A stretch of DNA of 64,000 bases from Jannaschia aquimarina (GCF_000877395.1 NZ_JYFE01000080.1:1-64000); one strand, 5' to 3'; numbered from the stretch's first letter, positions 1 through 9,765 are shown. Notes: a model not told the origin generated them from the letters alone. Program-made: numbers and translations.

Positions 1-34
1 CCTAGAAAGGGCGGCGGCCAGCCGGCTTACCGGG

Positions 35-649
35 TCACACCGGGTCAGGCTGGATCAGAAGGTCGACGAAAACGTCGCCCAACAGGACACTCGCCGCGAT
101 CAGCGCGAAGGAGCCGACCAGTCCGAGGCCGACAAACAGGCCATCCCGCTGGATCAATCCCCAGGCCATCAGCACCAGCAGGGTGGCGGGTGGCCCGTTC
201 AGGAATGGGATCGGCAGCCACAGGACCAGGGACCACAACACGCAGAAGAGCCCGACCAGACGCTCGCGACCGGCGATCGCCAGAAATCGCGGACCGGTCA
301 CACGTTCCGCACGACGAAGGACCGGCGCCCCGTAGCGAGCCAGCAGCGTGAGGAAGCGACCGGGGACGGCAACACGTTCCGCCCGTTTCGGCAATCGCCC
401 CGTCTCTCCGAAGATCGCCAAATGCAACGAAATGAAGAACAGGGGGATCCCAAGGATCCCGGACAGTCCGGGGATAGGCGCGGGGATCGTGTCCGGCAGG
501 GCCAAAAGCACGATTGCAATCCCGTGGCCGCGGCTTCCGATCATGTCGACGACATCGCCGAGGCGGACATTGACCCCTTCGCCGTTCCTGGCCGAAAGTT
601 CGGTCAGGACGACGGAGATCGGCTTCTCGGCAATCTCCTGGCCAGACAT
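35..649 (-). CDS. exoD: ExoD-like exopolysaccharide synthesis membrane protein
   Basis: This 204-residue protein resembles the ExoD family, inner-membrane proteins first linked to exopolysaccharide production and alkaline tolerance in rhizobia; the biochemical activity is unknown. The middle and C-terminal parts are hydrophobic and rich in Pro and Gly, including a stretch around residues 40-75 with paired PIPG-type turns, consistent with several membrane segments. I chose the ATG at 649 because an AGGGGA Shine-Dalgarno lies a few bases upstream; an in-frame ATG 12 codons earlier lacks one. The gene is divergent from the cation ATPase at 884. The family call rests on general resemblance rather than on a catalytic motif. 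Confidence 0.7.
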   Translation of the reverse strand: MSGQEIAEKPISVVLTELSARNGEGVNVRLGDVVDMIGSRGHGIAIVLLALPDTIPAPIPGLSGILGIPLFFISLHLAIFGETGRLPKRAERVAVPGRFLTLLARYGAPVLRRAERVTGPRFLAIAGRERLVGLFCVLWSLVLWLPIPFLNGPPATLLVLMAWGLIQRDGLFVGLGLVGSFALIAASVLLGDVFVDLLIQPDPV

Positions 650-827
650 CGGTCCCCTGACTGCATGTGGGTTGGGTCGCATCCCGAATGACACGTGGGC
701 ACGCCGCAGAGTCCGGGAAGCCTGTCCGCTTGTCCAGTCGCCGCCCCGGTCGTGTCGGTCGAGCGCAAGCACGATCCGAAAGGCGGCCGGTGGCCGGAGC
801 GGTTTGACGGGCTTGTGGCCATCTTGA

Positions 828-841
828 CTGATGCGGGTCAA
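828..841. promoter_or_regulatory. FNR-type box (CTGAT-N4-GTCAA)
   Basis: The site reads CTGAT GCGG GTCAA, matching the FNR/FnrL consensus TTGAY-N4-RTCAA at nine of ten specified positions. It lies 42-55 bases upstream of the P-type ATPase start and about 180 bases upstream of the divergent exoD-like start. Binding is inferred from the sequence only. Similar sites recur at 5093, 8044 and 17024. Confidence 0.4.
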
Positions 842-883
842 GGCGACGCCGACCGGCTCCACTGACGAAGGCGTTCGAAAGAG

Positions 884-3442
884 ATGGGAACCGCGATGAG
901 CCAAGAGCCAGAGATACGGATCGCCCCGGACGGCCTGACCTCTGCCGAGGCGGCGCGCAGGTTGGCTGCGGATGGCCCGAACGCCCTGCCCCGATCGCGC
1001 GGGACCGGGGCGCTCAGGCTTCTGTCGAACCAGTTCGGCAGTCCGCTCATCGTGCTGCTGATCGCCGCCACGATCGTGTCGGCGGCTCTCGGTCATCTCG
1101 TGGACGCGGCGGCGATCGGACTGATCGTCCTGCTGAACGCAGCACTCGGCTTCGTCCAGGAATGGCGCGCGGACCGCACGCTGGAGACCTTGCGCAACCT
1201 CCTCGTCACCTACGCCACGGTCAGGCGCGACGGGGCGCCCCGCACGGTGCCGGCCCAGAACCTCGTGATGGGCGATGTCATCCTGCTGGCCGCCGGGGAT
1301 AAGGTTCCGGCGGATCTGGAGGTCACCCATGCCGTCGACCTGATGCTGGATGAAAGTGTCCTGACCGGAGAAAGCCTCCCGATCTCGCGAGGGCTCGGAG
1401 ACACGCTCCGCGCCTCCTCCAACGTCGTCGCGGGCCGGGCCGAGGGCCATGTCATCGCGACCGGATCATCCACCGAGTTCGGACGGATCAGCCACATGAC
1501 CGCGCAGATCGACCGCGGACAGACGTCGCTCCAGCGGAGTCTGGCCGGCTTGGCTCGGACGATCGCGATGGCGGCAATCGGGATGGCGGGTCTCGTGCTT
1601 CTCATTGGTCTTTGGACGGGGCGACCGCTGGGCGAGATGTTCATGGTCTCGCTCTCCTTGTCGATCAGCATGGTGCCCGAAGGCTTGCCGGCAGTCGTGA
1701 CGGTGACGCTGGCCTTGGGCGCGGGTGCTATGGCGAGGCGGCGCGCGTTGATCCGCCGGCTCCAGGCCGCCGAGACGCTGGGTGCCGCCTCCGTCATCTG
1801 CACCGACAAGACCGGCACCCTGACAGAGAGCGTGATGACGGTAACCCGGCTCTGGACGCCCGATGGAGACTTCGAGGTCTCGGGCACCGGCTACACGCCA
1901 GAGGGGACCATCACGGGCCCGGCACCGGAACCGCTCTATGCGCTACGGGTGGCGCGGCTCTGCAACGATGCGGCCCTCAGGCGCGCGGGCGACGGCTGGC
2001 AGATGGACGGCGATCCGACCGAAGGCGCGCTGCTCGCCATGGCGATGAAGGGCGGAGACGACGTTCACGGCAGCCGCATGGCGGAACGCCCGTTCGACAG
2101 CGAACGCCGGATGATGTCCGTCCTTTCGCAAGGCGAGGACTGGCGGCGGCTGCTTGTGAAGGGTGCCCCCGAAGCGATCCTCTCGGAATGCACGCATATC
2201 GGCGCGGATGATCGGCCGATGACCGACGACGGGCGACGGCAGGCGGAAGAGGCCGCGACGGCGATGGCGTCCAATGGCATGCGTGTCATCGCGTTGGCGT
2301 CCCGCGCCGAGAAAGGGCGCGATCTGTCCGAGACGGGCCTGACCTTGCACGGTCTGGCAGGTCTGATCGACCCGCCCCGGCCCGAGGTCCGCGCGGCAGT
2401 GGCGGAGGCGATTTCGGCGGGCGTCCGTCCGATCATGATCACGGGAGATGGCGCCGTGACCGCCTCGGCGATCGCAAGCCAGCTCGGCATGGAAGGTCGG
2501 GTCCTGACCGGGGCCGAGATCGAGGAGCTGGACGATGCGGCCCTTGAGGCGATCCTCGACGAAGGGGTGCATTTCGCGCGCGCCGCACCGGCCCACAAGA
2601 TGCGGATCGTCGAGGCGCTCCAGCGGCAGGGGCGTATCGTCGCCATGACGGGGGACGGCGTCAACGACGCGCCCGCGCTGCGCAAGGCGAATATCGGCGT
2701 CGCGATGGGCCAGCGCGGAACCGACGTCGCCAGAGAGGCGGCCGATGTCGTCCTTCTGGACGACAATTTCGCGACGATCGTTGCCGCTATCGCGGAGGGG
2801 CGCCGTCAATTCGCGAACGTGTCCAAGTTCGTGAAGTACCTGCTCGCCTCGAATGTCGGAGAAGTCGTCGCCATCATCGGGGCGCTCGCCATGGGGGGCG
2901 CGCTGATCTTCCTTCCGATCCAGATCCTCTGGATGAACCTCGTCACCGATGGCGTGACGGCGCTGACGCTGGGCCTGGAACGTGGCGAGCCGGATCAGAT
3001 GCGTCGCAGGCCCCGCGACCCCGCCAAGCCGATCATCGACCGGAGGGGGTTCGGCCTGATCCTCTGTTTCGGCCTCTATACCGGCAGCGCGAGTCTCGTG
3101 CTCTTCTTCTGGCTGATGCCGCAGGGCGAGATCCTCGCAAGGACCGCCGCCTTTACGGGGATGGTGATCTTCGAGAAGGTTTCGGTCTTTGCGTTCCGCT
3201 CGATGCGCAATTCGAACACCCGGATCGGGTGGGGTTCGAACCCGTGGCTCTGGGCAGCATTGGCGGCCATGCTCGCGGCGCAACTTGCCGCCCTCCATGT
3301 GCCTCTGCTCCAGACATTCCTGTCGACGGTTCCGCTGAGCGCGGACATCTGGGCCGCGATCGGTCTGTTGGCCTTGCCTTTGATCGTGGTTCCGGAAGCG
3401 ATCAAGATCCTGAGGGCAAGGCGGCGCGAAACCCGCGCCTGA
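884..3442 (+). CDS. P2-type cation-transporting ATPase (Ca2+ ATPase-like)
   Basis: The 852-residue product is a P-type ATPase that would couple ATP hydrolysis to cation export across the inner membrane. The actuator TGES is at residues 161-164. PEGLP in the fourth membrane helix is at 265-269, the phosphorylated aspartate of DKTGT is D308, and the hinge motif TGDGVND is at 589-595. The sixth-helix region carries NLVTDG, as in SERCA-type Ca2+ pumps, so Ca2+ or Mn2+ is the likeliest substrate; this is inferred from the motif and Na+ or another cation is not excluded. No N-terminal heavy-metal domain is present. An alternative ATG at 896 has no better ribosome site. An FNR-like box lies immediately upstream, and the gene sits in a stress-type neighbourhood. 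Confidence 0.88.
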   Translation: MGTAMSQEPEIRIAPDGLTSAEAARRLAADGPNALPRSRGTGALRLLSNQFGSPLIVLLIAATIVSAALGHLVDAAAIGLIVLLNAALGFVQEWRADRTLETLRNLLVTYATVRRDGAPRTVPAQNLVMGDVILLAAGDKVPADLEVTHAVDLMLDESVLTGESLPISRGLGDTLRASSNVVAGRAEGHVIATGSSTEFGRISHMTAQIDRGQTSLQRSLAGLARTIAMAAIGMAGLVLLIGLWTGRPLGEMFMVSLSLSISMVPEGLPAVVTVTLALGAGAMARRRALIRRLQAAETLGAASVICTDKTGTLTESVMTVTRLWTPDGDFEVSGTGYTPEGTITGPAPEPLYALRVARLCNDAALRRAGDGWQMDGDPTEGALLAMAMKGGDDVHGSRMAERPFDSERRMMSVLSQGEDWRRLLVKGAPEAILSECTHIGADDRPMTDDGRRQAEEAATAMASNGMRVIALASRAEKGRDLSETGLTLHGLAGLIDPPRPEVRAAVAEAISAGVRPIMITGDGAVTASAIASQLGMEGRVLTGAEIEELDDAALEAILDEGVHFARAAPAHKMRIVEALQRQGRIVAMTGDGVNDAPALRKANIGVAMGQRGTDVAREAADVVLLDDNFATIVAAIAEGRRQFANVSKFVKYLLASNVGEVVAIIGALAMGGALIFLPIQILWMNLVTDGVTALTLGLERGEPDQMRRRPRDPAKPIIDRRGFGLILCFGLYTGSASLVLFFWLMPQGEILARTAAFTGMVIFEKVSVFAFRSMRNSNTRIGWGSNPWLWAALAAMLAAQLAALHVPLLQTFLSTVPLSADIWAAIGLLALPLIVVPEAIKILRARRRETRA

Positions 3443-3488
3443 AGCGTGAGCGGCGCGCGCAGGTCAATAGATACAGCAGCAGCGTCGC

Positions 3489-3842
3489 TCAGTATTCGCC
3501 GTCCAGCAGCAGATGCTCGTGCCCGATCTCTTCCAGCCCCGCGGCAATGTGGTCCGCGGCCTGCGGATGGCTCGCGAGGTACTCGAAGGTCGGACCGACG
3601 TGACGCTCTTCGGCGAGGGCCTTCGCCTCGTCCCAGTCGACCTCCTGGTAGTCGCCGCGCCCGATCCAGAGCAACGCCACGAGCTCGTGCTGCTGATCGC
3701 GGTCCAGACCTTCGATCTCGGTCTGCAACTCGTTCCGCCGCAGGTCGTTGCCGCCATCATCGCTCTCGACGGGCACTTCGACGCTCCGGAGCTGTTCCAG
3801 CAAGAGCCGCAGGGCGTCGGGCGGAATCGTCAGTTCTTTCAT
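3489..3842 (-). CDS. DUF3775 domain protein
   Basis: This is a small acidic soluble protein of 117 residues. The middle part has the QxELVALLWIGRGD-type core and a following WDEA helix typical of DUF3775 proteins, whose function is unknown. No signal peptide or membrane segment is visible. Its ATG overlaps the stop codon of the upstream membrane-protein gene by four bases (ATGA at 3839-3842), so the two are very probably translated together and may act together. The gene converges with the ATPase gene, leaving a 46-base gap. Confidence 0.72.
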   Translation of the reverse strand: MKELTIPPDALRLLLEQLRSVEVPVESDDGGNDLRRNELQTEIEGLDRDQQHELVALLWIGRGDYQEVDWDEAKALAEERHVGPTFEYLASHPQAADHIAAGLEEIGHEHLLLDGEY

Positions 3843-5032
3843 CGCTTGCGGTCCTCCTCGTTCGCAAAGGTCTCATCATCTTCCGCCGGATCCACCGATG
3901 GCATTATCGCGCGCAGAACGCCCTCGGTGATCGCGCCGAGCCCCAGAAAGACGAGGGCGATGTTGAGCACCCATCCAAGGATCGGAATGAAGTTCAAGAG
4001 GGCCGCGACCACGATCGCCGCCGCAAGGATCCCGAGGCGCAGCGCGGTGGAGGGATTGTCGCCCACACCGACCGCCCGAGCAACACCCATCGCGACGACA
4101 TAGGCACCCAGAAGGTAGCCCAGCAGCCAGCCTACAAGAACCAGCAGGATGGCGAAGGGAAGGAACGGCAGGCCGACGAGCGTCATCGCGGAAACGGGAA
4201 CGAAGCCCACGAGAGTCGAAAAGCCAACCGCCCCGATCAGGATCGTGATGCCGGGCCGGGCCAGAGCCATTCGCCGCATGGTCGCGACCTTCCTCGGCGC
4301 AAGGACAAGGAACAGGCCACCGATGATGAGCAGGAAAGCCAGACCGATGAAGGACCCCGCCCCGACGGTCGCCGCCGATGGCGGCTCGGGCATCGCGCCA
4401 CGGGTGAATTCCTCGATGTTCCGCCACTGCCCCGCATCGAAGAATTCGTAGCTGACGCGGCCTCCGGGTATCACGGAGGACGGCACATCGATCTCGGACG
4501 GCACCACCAGCGTCAACCTTCCGTCGATGCGCGCATCCGGCCCGAATGAGACCGATTGTGCGGCGATGCGGGCGTCTCCCTCCACGACCCCGTCCAACCT
4601 GACCTCGGATGCCATCACGATCAGGGCACCCGCCACGTTGCCCCGATGCGTGGCCGAGCCGGCGAAGACGCGGGCGTTGCCGCCGATCGCTGCGCCGTCT
4701 TCCAGCGACACGAGGAAACCGGACGCCGTGACATCGCCCGCGACGCTGCCGTCAAGCTGGACGCGGGCGCCCGCAACGGTCACGTCGCCGGTCACGTCGC
4801 TCTGGACATCGACGTCGAACCCTGCCGCCAGAAGGTCGTGGGCGACGTCACCGCGAAGAGAGACCTGCGCGCCCGAGGCGAGCACGTCCCGCGCTGCCGG
4901 CTCGGTCTCGTCCAGCCGGTCTCCTGTGACCAACCTGTCGCCGCCGATCGTCGCCTCGTATCGGTCCGCAATCGCCGGCGGCGTGAGCCCCGCGACCAGT
5001 GCTCCGATCAGAATTGCTTTGAAGACCTTCAT
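3839..5032 (-). CDS. Secreted-repeat membrane protein with bactofilin-like polymer domain
   Basis: The 397-residue product starts with a signal peptide (about residues 1-22, ending near AIA). Residues 40-190 carry regularly spaced short beta repeats of the GDVxxxGxxVxLxG type, as in polymer-forming bactofilin-like proteins; here the repeats would be periplasmic. The C-terminal half, from about residue 235, contains four to five hydrophobic segments, so the protein should be anchored in the inner membrane. The ATG at 5032 follows a GGGGGCGACGAA purine run and is much better placed than upstream starts in the longer open frame. It forms an ATGA-coupled pair with the DUF3775 gene. The function is unknown; a scaffold or sensor of envelope state is only a guess. 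Confidence 0.6.
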   Translation of the reverse strand: MKVFKAILIGALVAGLTPPAIADRYEATIGGDRLVTGDRLDETEPAARDVLASGAQVSLRGDVAHDLLAAGFDVDVQSDVTGDVTVAGARVQLDGSVAGDVTASGFLVSLEDGAAIGGNARVFAGSATHRGNVAGALIVMASEVRLDGVVEGDARIAAQSVSFGPDARIDGRLTLVVPSEIDVPSSVIPGGRVSYEFFDAGQWRNIEEFTRGAMPEPPSAATVGAGSFIGLAFLLIIGGLFLVLAPRKVATMRRMALARPGITILIGAVGFSTLVGFVPVSAMTLVGLPFLPFAILLVLVGWLLGYLLGAYVVAMGVARAVGVGDNPSTALRLGILAAAIVVAALLNFIPILGWVLNIALVFLGLGAITEGVLRAIMPSVDPAEDDETFANEEDRKR

Positions 5033-5092
5033 TTCGTCGCCCCCGGACAAGTCGGCCTGTCGAACCATCCCATGTCGAGAGCAGTCGCTGCC

Positions 5093-5106
5093 TTGACCGA
5101 AATCAG
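5093..5106. promoter_or_regulatory. FNR-type box (TTGAC-N4-ATCAG)
   Basis: TTGAC CGAA ATCAG matches the FNR consensus at nine of ten positions. It lies 55-68 bases upstream of the universal stress protein start and about 60 bases upstream of the divergent membrane-protein start, so it could serve either promoter. The call is from sequence only. Confidence 0.42.
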
Positions 5107-5161
5107 TCCGGCAACCCCGAAGTGGGGCTATGGTATCTTCGATCAGTCCAGGGAGGCCTCG

Positions 5162-5998
5162 ATGACGATCCGCACAATTCTCACATGTCTTCTGAACGAG
5201 GCGTCCGCGCCGCTTCTTTCCGAGGCGTCGGCGACACTTGCGGCACAGTACGACGCGCATCTCGTCGGACAGCACACCTTCGAAGCGATCCTCGTCTATC
5301 CCGGTGTCGCGATGCACATCCCGGGCCCGACCTACGCGGCCTTCAACGACGCGCAGACCGCGCAATCGCGCGCGATCGAGGCCGTCTTCCGCGAGGTGAC
5401 GCGCAAGGCCGACGTGAAGTCGGAATGGCGTGCCATAGACGCCGGAAGTGCGCTCGCTTCCGACCGGATGATCGAGAGCGCCCGGACCGTCGACCTCGTG
5501 GTCATGACCCGGCCGGATCGCGACTACGACCGCCCCGACCAGCGCTTCGCGCTCGATCAGGTGATCCGGGACGGTGGCCGTCCGGTCCTGTTGGTTCCCG
5601 ACAACGGGCTCGCGCCGACCTTCGGAAAGATCGCCCTGATCGCGCATGCGGGAACCCGCGAGTCGGCGCGTGCCGCCTTCGACCTTCTGCCGCTGCTGCA
5701 GGAGAAGGCGGATGTCCACGTCGTCCATATCGGGGACGAGAAGGACGAATTGCGGGACGGTGCGATGACCGAGCTGAGCGCGTCGATCTCGCGCTACGGA
5801 CATAACGTCACGATGTCCCACCGGACCCGCCACGGCAAGTCGATCGCCGACACGCTCTTGGCTGCGGCAACAGAGGTCGGGGCCGACGTCATCGCCGCCG
5901 GGGCCTACGGGCATTCCCGGACCTATGCTTTCTTCCTCGGGGACACGACCGGATCCCTCATCCGCCACACGAAGATCCCCGTCCTGTTCTCCGGATGA
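5162..5998 (+). CDS. Universal stress protein, tandem UspA domains
   Basis: The 278-residue product consists of two UspA-like alpha/beta domains (about 1-145 and 155-278). The second ends with the GAYGHS...TGSLIRHTKIPVL signature that forms the nucleotide-binding loop and dimer strand in this family. Tandem Usp proteins are cytoplasmic and are linked to hypoxia, starvation and redox stress. The ATG at 5162 follows AGGGAGG at good spacing; the much longer open frame that starts near 4556 runs antisense through the neighbouring gene and is not used. An FNR-like box lies upstream. No partner is encoded in the same direction immediately downstream. Confidence 0.87.
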   Translation: MTIRTILTCLLNEASAPLLSEASATLAAQYDAHLVGQHTFEAILVYPGVAMHIPGPTYAAFNDAQTAQSRAIEAVFREVTRKADVKSEWRAIDAGSALASDRMIESARTVDLVVMTRPDRDYDRPDQRFALDQVIRDGGRPVLLVPDNGLAPTFGKIALIAHAGTRESARAAFDLLPLLQEKADVHVVHIGDEKDELRDGAMTELSASISRYGHNVTMSHRTRHGKSIADTLLAAATEVGADVIAAGAYGHSRTYAFFLGDTTGSLIRHTKIPVLFSG

Positions 5999-6146
5999 AT
6001 TGACGGGCCGCCGGGCAGACAACCCGCGCTGCCTGGCGGATCCTCATCGGCCGCGTCGACGAATGGCGCGTTCCTGCGGTGGGGGTGATCGCCGGGTGTC
6101 GCGGCAGACAAGGGCCATGCCCGAGCGTGAACGGTCGGCCGCGGCC

Positions 6147-7283
6147 TCAGCCCCGCGGCTTCGAAAGCTCCGCCTTCATGCGGCTGCGGGCGAAGAGGTC
6201 GGACAGCGTCACGATGCCAACGAGTCGCCGGCCATCCAGGACCAGGAACTTGCGACGCCCGTCCCGCACCATGCGGTCCAGAAGCTCCCGAGCGTCGTCA
6301 CCGGGCGACACGACGTCCTCGGATCCGATGGGCCGGGCCACATCCCCGACGCGCGTCGTGGCCCATAGCCCCCGCTCCACGCCCCGGATCGCCGCCATGT
6401 CGATTTCGCCCACCGGCACGCCCTCCTCGACGACTGGGACATAAGATAGCGCGTGGCGAAGCATTACGTCATCCACGACCTCTTGGAGCGTGGCATCGGG
6501 TGCGGCCACGATCGGATCACGCTGCTCCATGTCCAGGATCGAAAGGCCCGCGACCGCATCCTGGAGAAGCACCTGACTGCGGGTCGCCTGCGCAGCGGTC
6601 AGGATGAAGATCCCGATAAGCACAGGCCACAAACCGCCCGCGCCGAACCCTGAAAGGATGGATAGAACACCCAGTATGATCATCCCGAGAGCGATCCAGG
6701 ACGACACCTTCCCCGCCGTGAGGGTCGCGCGGGTCAGGTCTCCGCTCCGGCTCCAGAGGAACGACCGGAAGACCCGCCCCCCATCGAGGGGAAAGGCCGG
6801 AAGCATGTTGAAGATCGCGATTAACAGATTGGCCGCTGCAAGATAGACGAGGACCGCAAGAGGCAACTCGGATAGGCCTGCCGCCTCCCCGATCCGACTG
6901 AGCAGCATGGCCACGCCTGCGATCGCGAGGCTCATCAGCGGCCCCGCAATCGCGACCCTGAACTCGGCCCTCGCATTGGGTGGTTCCGTTCGCAATTCCG
7001 CAACTCCTCCGAAGAGGAACAGCGTGATCGCAGGCACCTCCATGCGATGCTGCCGCGCGACGAGCGCATGGGCGTATTCGTGCAGGATCAGCGAACCGAA
7101 CAGGCCAAACATCGCGATCAACGCGGCGGAAAACAGTCTCAGTGGCGTCTGATCCGGGACGAGACCCGGAAAATAGCCCGCCGCAAGCGACCAGGTCAGC
7201 AAGGCGGCCACGAGGAACCAGCTTGCATCCAGCCGAAGATCGATCCCGGCGATCTTTCCCAGCGAGATCGACCTACCCCACAT
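6147..7283 (-). CDS. Site-2 protease family (M50) membrane protein with CBS domains
   Basis: The 378-residue product is an intramembrane zinc metalloprotease of the M50/site-2 family. The HEYAH zinc motif is at residues 68-72, and the third ligand is D167 of PLDGGR, preceded by N159. About six membrane helices occupy residues 20-235. Two CBS domains fill the rest, to about 370, and would bind adenine nucleotides or sense energy state. I chose the ATG at 7283 because a GGTGGA Shine-Dalgarno lies within the end of the preceding VIT1 gene, giving an 11-base overlap; an ATG seven codons upstream is possible. The substrate is not evident. Its coupling with the VIT1 gene suggests one transcript. 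Confidence 0.85.
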   Translation of the reverse strand: MWGRSISLGKIAGIDLRLDASWFLVAALLTWSLAAGYFPGLVPDQTPLRLFSAALIAMFGLFGSLILHEYAHALVARQHRMEVPAITLFLFGGVAELRTEPPNARAEFRVAIAGPLMSLAIAGVAMLLSRIGEAAGLSELPLAVLVYLAAANLLIAIFNMLPAFPLDGGRVFRSFLWSRSGDLTRATLTAGKVSSWIALGMIILGVLSILSGFGAGGLWPVLIGIFILTAAQATRSQVLLQDAVAGLSILDMEQRDPIVAAPDATLQEVVDDVMLRHALSYVPVVEEGVPVGEIDMAAIRGVERGLWATTRVGDVARPIGSEDVVSPGDDARELLDRMVRDGRRKFLVLDGRRLVGIVTLSDLFARSRMKAELSKPRG

Positions 7284-7986
7284 TGAACATTCCACCCACG
7301 ACATAGGCGATCGCGGCAGCGGTGCCTCCGATGGCCAGTGTCTCGATTGCGGATCGCCACCAGGGCGCGAGGGACCAGTGGCTCTTGAGTGCCCCGATCG
7401 CGAGAAACGTCAGCGACGTCAGGAAGACCGACCAGGCGAACGGGTCGGCGGCAGGCGTCACGAAAGGCGACAGGGGAACCAGCCCGGCCACGAGAAAGGC
7501 ACCGAACGTGACGAGCGCGGCCTTCATCGGCGCGGGATCCACGGGGGCGAGCCCATATTCCTCGACGAGCATCGTCTCGACCCACGCGGCACGATCCGAC
7601 GAGACGGCCTCGACGGCCGCCTCGAGCCCCTCCCCCGATAGCCCCTTGGCCGCAAAGATCTGACGAAGCTCCTCGCGTTCGCCTTGTGGGAATCTGTCGA
7701 TGTGCCTCTCTTCGCGTGCACGCAACCTGTCTCGTTCGTCCCGGTCCGCCTTGGTCCCGGAATAGTTGCCCGCCGCCATGGAGAAGCCGTCGGCGAGAAC
7801 GTTTGCGATCCCCAGTGCGAGGATGACCGTGACCGGCAACCCCGCCCCTGCCACGCCGGCCACGATGGCGAATGTCGTCACCGCTCCGTCGATGCCGCCG
7901 TAGACGGCGTCCCGAAGGTGACCGGCCCCTTTCGGCTTTGCCAGGCGGGCTGCGATCTCCTCGGACGTGTGGCCGTGATCTTCCAT
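7273..7986 (-). CDS. VIT1/CCC1 family Fe2+/Mn2+ transporter
   Basis: The 237-residue membrane protein resembles the VIT1/CCC1 family, which moves ferrous iron or manganese across membranes. The start YGGIDGAVTTFAIVAGVAGA is the family's first helix, and ADGFSMAAGNY is the second conserved helix. A hydrophilic helical segment rich in Glu and Arg (about 85-150) forms the metal-binding cytoplasmic region, and three further hydrophobic segments follow. The ATG at 7986 was preferred over an upstream ATG at 8064 because alignment to the family begins soon after it. It is divergent from the phasin gene, with an FNR-like box in the gap, and overlaps the downstream protease gene. Confidence 0.85.
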   Translation of the reverse strand: MEDHGHTSEEIAARLAKPKGAGHLRDAVYGGIDGAVTTFAIVAGVAGAGLPVTVILALGIANVLADGFSMAAGNYSGTKADRDERDRLRAREERHIDRFPQGEREELRQIFAAKGLSGEGLEAAVEAVSSDRAAWVETMLVEEYGLAPVDPAPMKAALVTFGAFLVAGLVPLSPFVTPAADPFAWSVFLTSLTFLAIGALKSHWSLAPWWRSAIETLAIGGTAAAIAYVVGGMFNVG

Positions 7987-8043
7987 GGGTCGGGTCTCTC
8001 GTGACAGGTCCGGCCATGATGACCTTTCGGCATTGTCGCCGAC

Positions 8044-8057
8044 CTGATCGACGTCAA
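8044..8057. promoter_or_regulatory. FNR-type box (CTGAT-N4-GTCAA)
   Basis: CTGAT CGAC GTCAA matches the FNR consensus at nine of ten positions. It lies 64-77 bases upstream of the phasin start and 58-71 bases upstream of the divergent VIT1-type gene. The call is from sequence only, but it is the same variant as the site at 828. Confidence 0.42.
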
Positions 8058-8121
8058 TGTGCACCGTTCGAAAGACTCAGATGATGCCGGGACTTCCTTC
8101 GCAGAAAAGCAGGAGAGGATG

Positions 8122-8466
8122 ATGGCAAAGGAAACCCAACCGAAGACCGGAAAGGCTGCGGAGCGCCCGGATATGGGCCACGCGCTCGCAGTGGCATTCG
8201 CCCCCTGGTCGATGGGGACGAGGATGGCATCCACCTGGCTCGAAGGTGCGGCACGGATGAATGCGGAATGGGCGAGGTTCGTCGCAGACCGGCTCGAGAC
8301 GGATGCCGAAGCGCATCACCAGATCGCGATCTGCGGCTCTCCGATCGAAGCGCAGAGCCTCTATGCCCAATTCCTGCAACGCTCCGTGCAGGATTACATG
8401 ACCGAGACGTCCCGCCTGTCACAGATGGCACTGCGGCTGGTTCCGGACGCCAAGGCGAAGGCGTAG
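8122..8466 (+). CDS. Phasin-family PHA granule-associated protein
   Basis: The 114-residue protein matches the phasin pattern: an amphipathic helical protein with a Trp/Phe-rich segment (EWARFVADR) and the downstream YAQFLQRSVQDY helix. Phasins coat polyhydroxyalkanoate granules and can act as general stress chaperones. Two consecutive ATG codons lie at 8119 and 8122; AGGAG is better spaced for the second. A PHA synthase gene lies at 17164, in line with a storage role. The protein is at the short end for the family. The FNR-like box upstream suggests induction under low oxygen. Confidence 0.72.
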   Translation: MAKETQPKTGKAAERPDMGHALAVAFAPWSMGTRMASTWLEGAARMNAEWARFVADRLETDAEAHHQIAICGSPIEAQSLYAQFLQRSVQDYMTETSRLSQMALRLVPDAKAKA

Positions 8467-8679
8467 TTGGACCGACCGGCACCGCTGGTCGCCCCTGCCG
8501 AAATGCCGGCTGCCTGCGCGTTCGGGATCCGCTTCAATGGGTCACGGCGTCCCGGACGATTCGATGCCTTTCATTGCGCGACCTGATGGCACTTTGCCTC
8601 AATCGGGTGGATGGACTTTCCGGCGCGACCGCTTCTCAAAGATGTCGTCCGGCCCCATCGAGGGAATCGGAGGGGAAAC

Positions 8680-9765
8680 GTGACCGACGCGCCATTCGAG
8701 ATCTCGGACGACACGCTCCGCCTTTCGGGCGAGTTGTCGCTGGGACGCGTCGCCAGGATGCAGATCCCCGATCACCTTCCGGTGGACCGGATCGACCTCG
8801 ACAGCGTCGAAAAACTGGATACGGCCGGTGCCTGGTTTCTGGTGCAGTTGTCGGAGCGGGCCGGTGGCGCCTCCATCCACGGCGCGACGCCGTCGCAGAC
8901 TGCGCTGATAGAGACGGTCCGCCGGAGCGCCGGCGCCGCAGAGGATCCGCCCGAGGACCACGTCACCTTGCGAGGCGGGACCGTCGCCCTTGGGCACATC
9001 GTTTGGGACGGGATCCGCGATGTCCTCGGCCTGACGGCTTTCCTCGGGCGGTTCGTGGCCGAGTTGGGCCAGCTCTTGCGTCATCCGACGCGCCTTCGCG
9101 GCGTATCGCTCGTTCATCATATGCAGGCTGCCGGGCTCGATGCCGTTCCCATCGTGACGCTGATGGCCTTTCTGATCGGCGTCGTGGTCGCATTCCAAGG
9201 ATCCGCTCAACTCGAGCGGTTCGGGGCCGAGATCTTCGTCGTGGATCTGATCGCGATCTCGGTCCTCCGCGAGTTGGGTATCCTGCTGACTGCGATCATC
9301 GTCGCCGGGCGATCCGCGTCCGCCTTCACGGCCGCGATCGGAACGATGAAAATGCGCGAAGAGGTCGATGCGCTGCGTGCGCTCGGCCTGGACCCGGATG
9401 TCGTGCTGGTCGCGCCCAGGATCCTTGCGCTGATCATCATGCTGCCCATTCTCGGGATCCTCGCGAACATCGCCGGTTTGGCGGGGGGCGCGACGATGGC
9501 GTGGATCGACCTCGGTATCGCGCCGGGAGCCTTCGCCGATCGCATCGTCACGGGGATCGGCGCCTGGCACCTGGCCGTCGGGCTGATCAAGGCCCCGTTC
9601 TTCGCGCTGATCATCGGGCTGGTGGGATGCCGCAACGGTCTGCGCGTGGGCGGCGATGCCGAAAGCCTGGGCCGGCTGACCTCGACCTCGGTGGTGACGT
9701 CGATCTTCCTCGTGATCGCGGCGGATGCCGTCTTTTCGATCTTCTTCGCGCTCATGGGGGTGTGA
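8680..9765 (+). CDS. mlaE: MlaE-type ABC permease with N-terminal STAS domain
   Basis: The 361-residue product is the permease of an MCE/Mla phospholipid transporter of the inner membrane. Residues 1-90 look like a STAS domain (SVEKLDTAGAWFLVQL), which takes the place of a separate MlaB. Residues 110-361 carry the MlaE fold with long hydrophobic helices and the conserved ELGILLTAIIVAGRSASAF segment. The GTG at 8680 follows a strong GGAGGGG Shine-Dalgarno, preferred to an upstream ATG at 8611. The stop overlaps the mlaF start by one base (TGATG). It is the first gene of mlaE-mlaF-mlaD-lipoprotein. Confidence 0.88.
   Translation: MTDAPFEISDDTLRLSGELSLGRVARMQIPDHLPVDRIDLDSVEKLDTAGAWFLVQLSERAGGASIHGATPSQTALIETVRRSAGAAEDPPEDHVTLRGGTVALGHIVWDGIRDVLGLTAFLGRFVAELGQLLRHPTRLRGVSLVHHMQAAGLDAVPIVTLMAFLIGVVVAFQGSAQLERFGAEIFVVDLIAISVLRELGILLTAIIVAGRSASAFTAAIGTMKMREEVDALRALGLDPDVVLVAPRILALIIMLPILGILANIAGLAGGATMAWIDLGIAPGAFADRIVTGIGAWHLAVGLIKAPFFALIIGLVGCRNGLRVGGDAESLGRLTSTSVVTSIFLVIAADAVFSIFFALMGV

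Noticed and set aside
803-841. TTGAC-N8-GTCAA dyad at 824-841 as an operator of its own
   Set aside because: It overlaps the better FNR-like match at 828-841 with the standard four-base spacer, so the longer-spaced reading adds nothing.
1943-3298. Antisense open frame of 451 residues over the P-type ATPase
   Set aside because: It is a high-GC shadow; the translation is rich in Arg, His and Asp with no recognisable domain, and the sense frame has all ATPase motifs.
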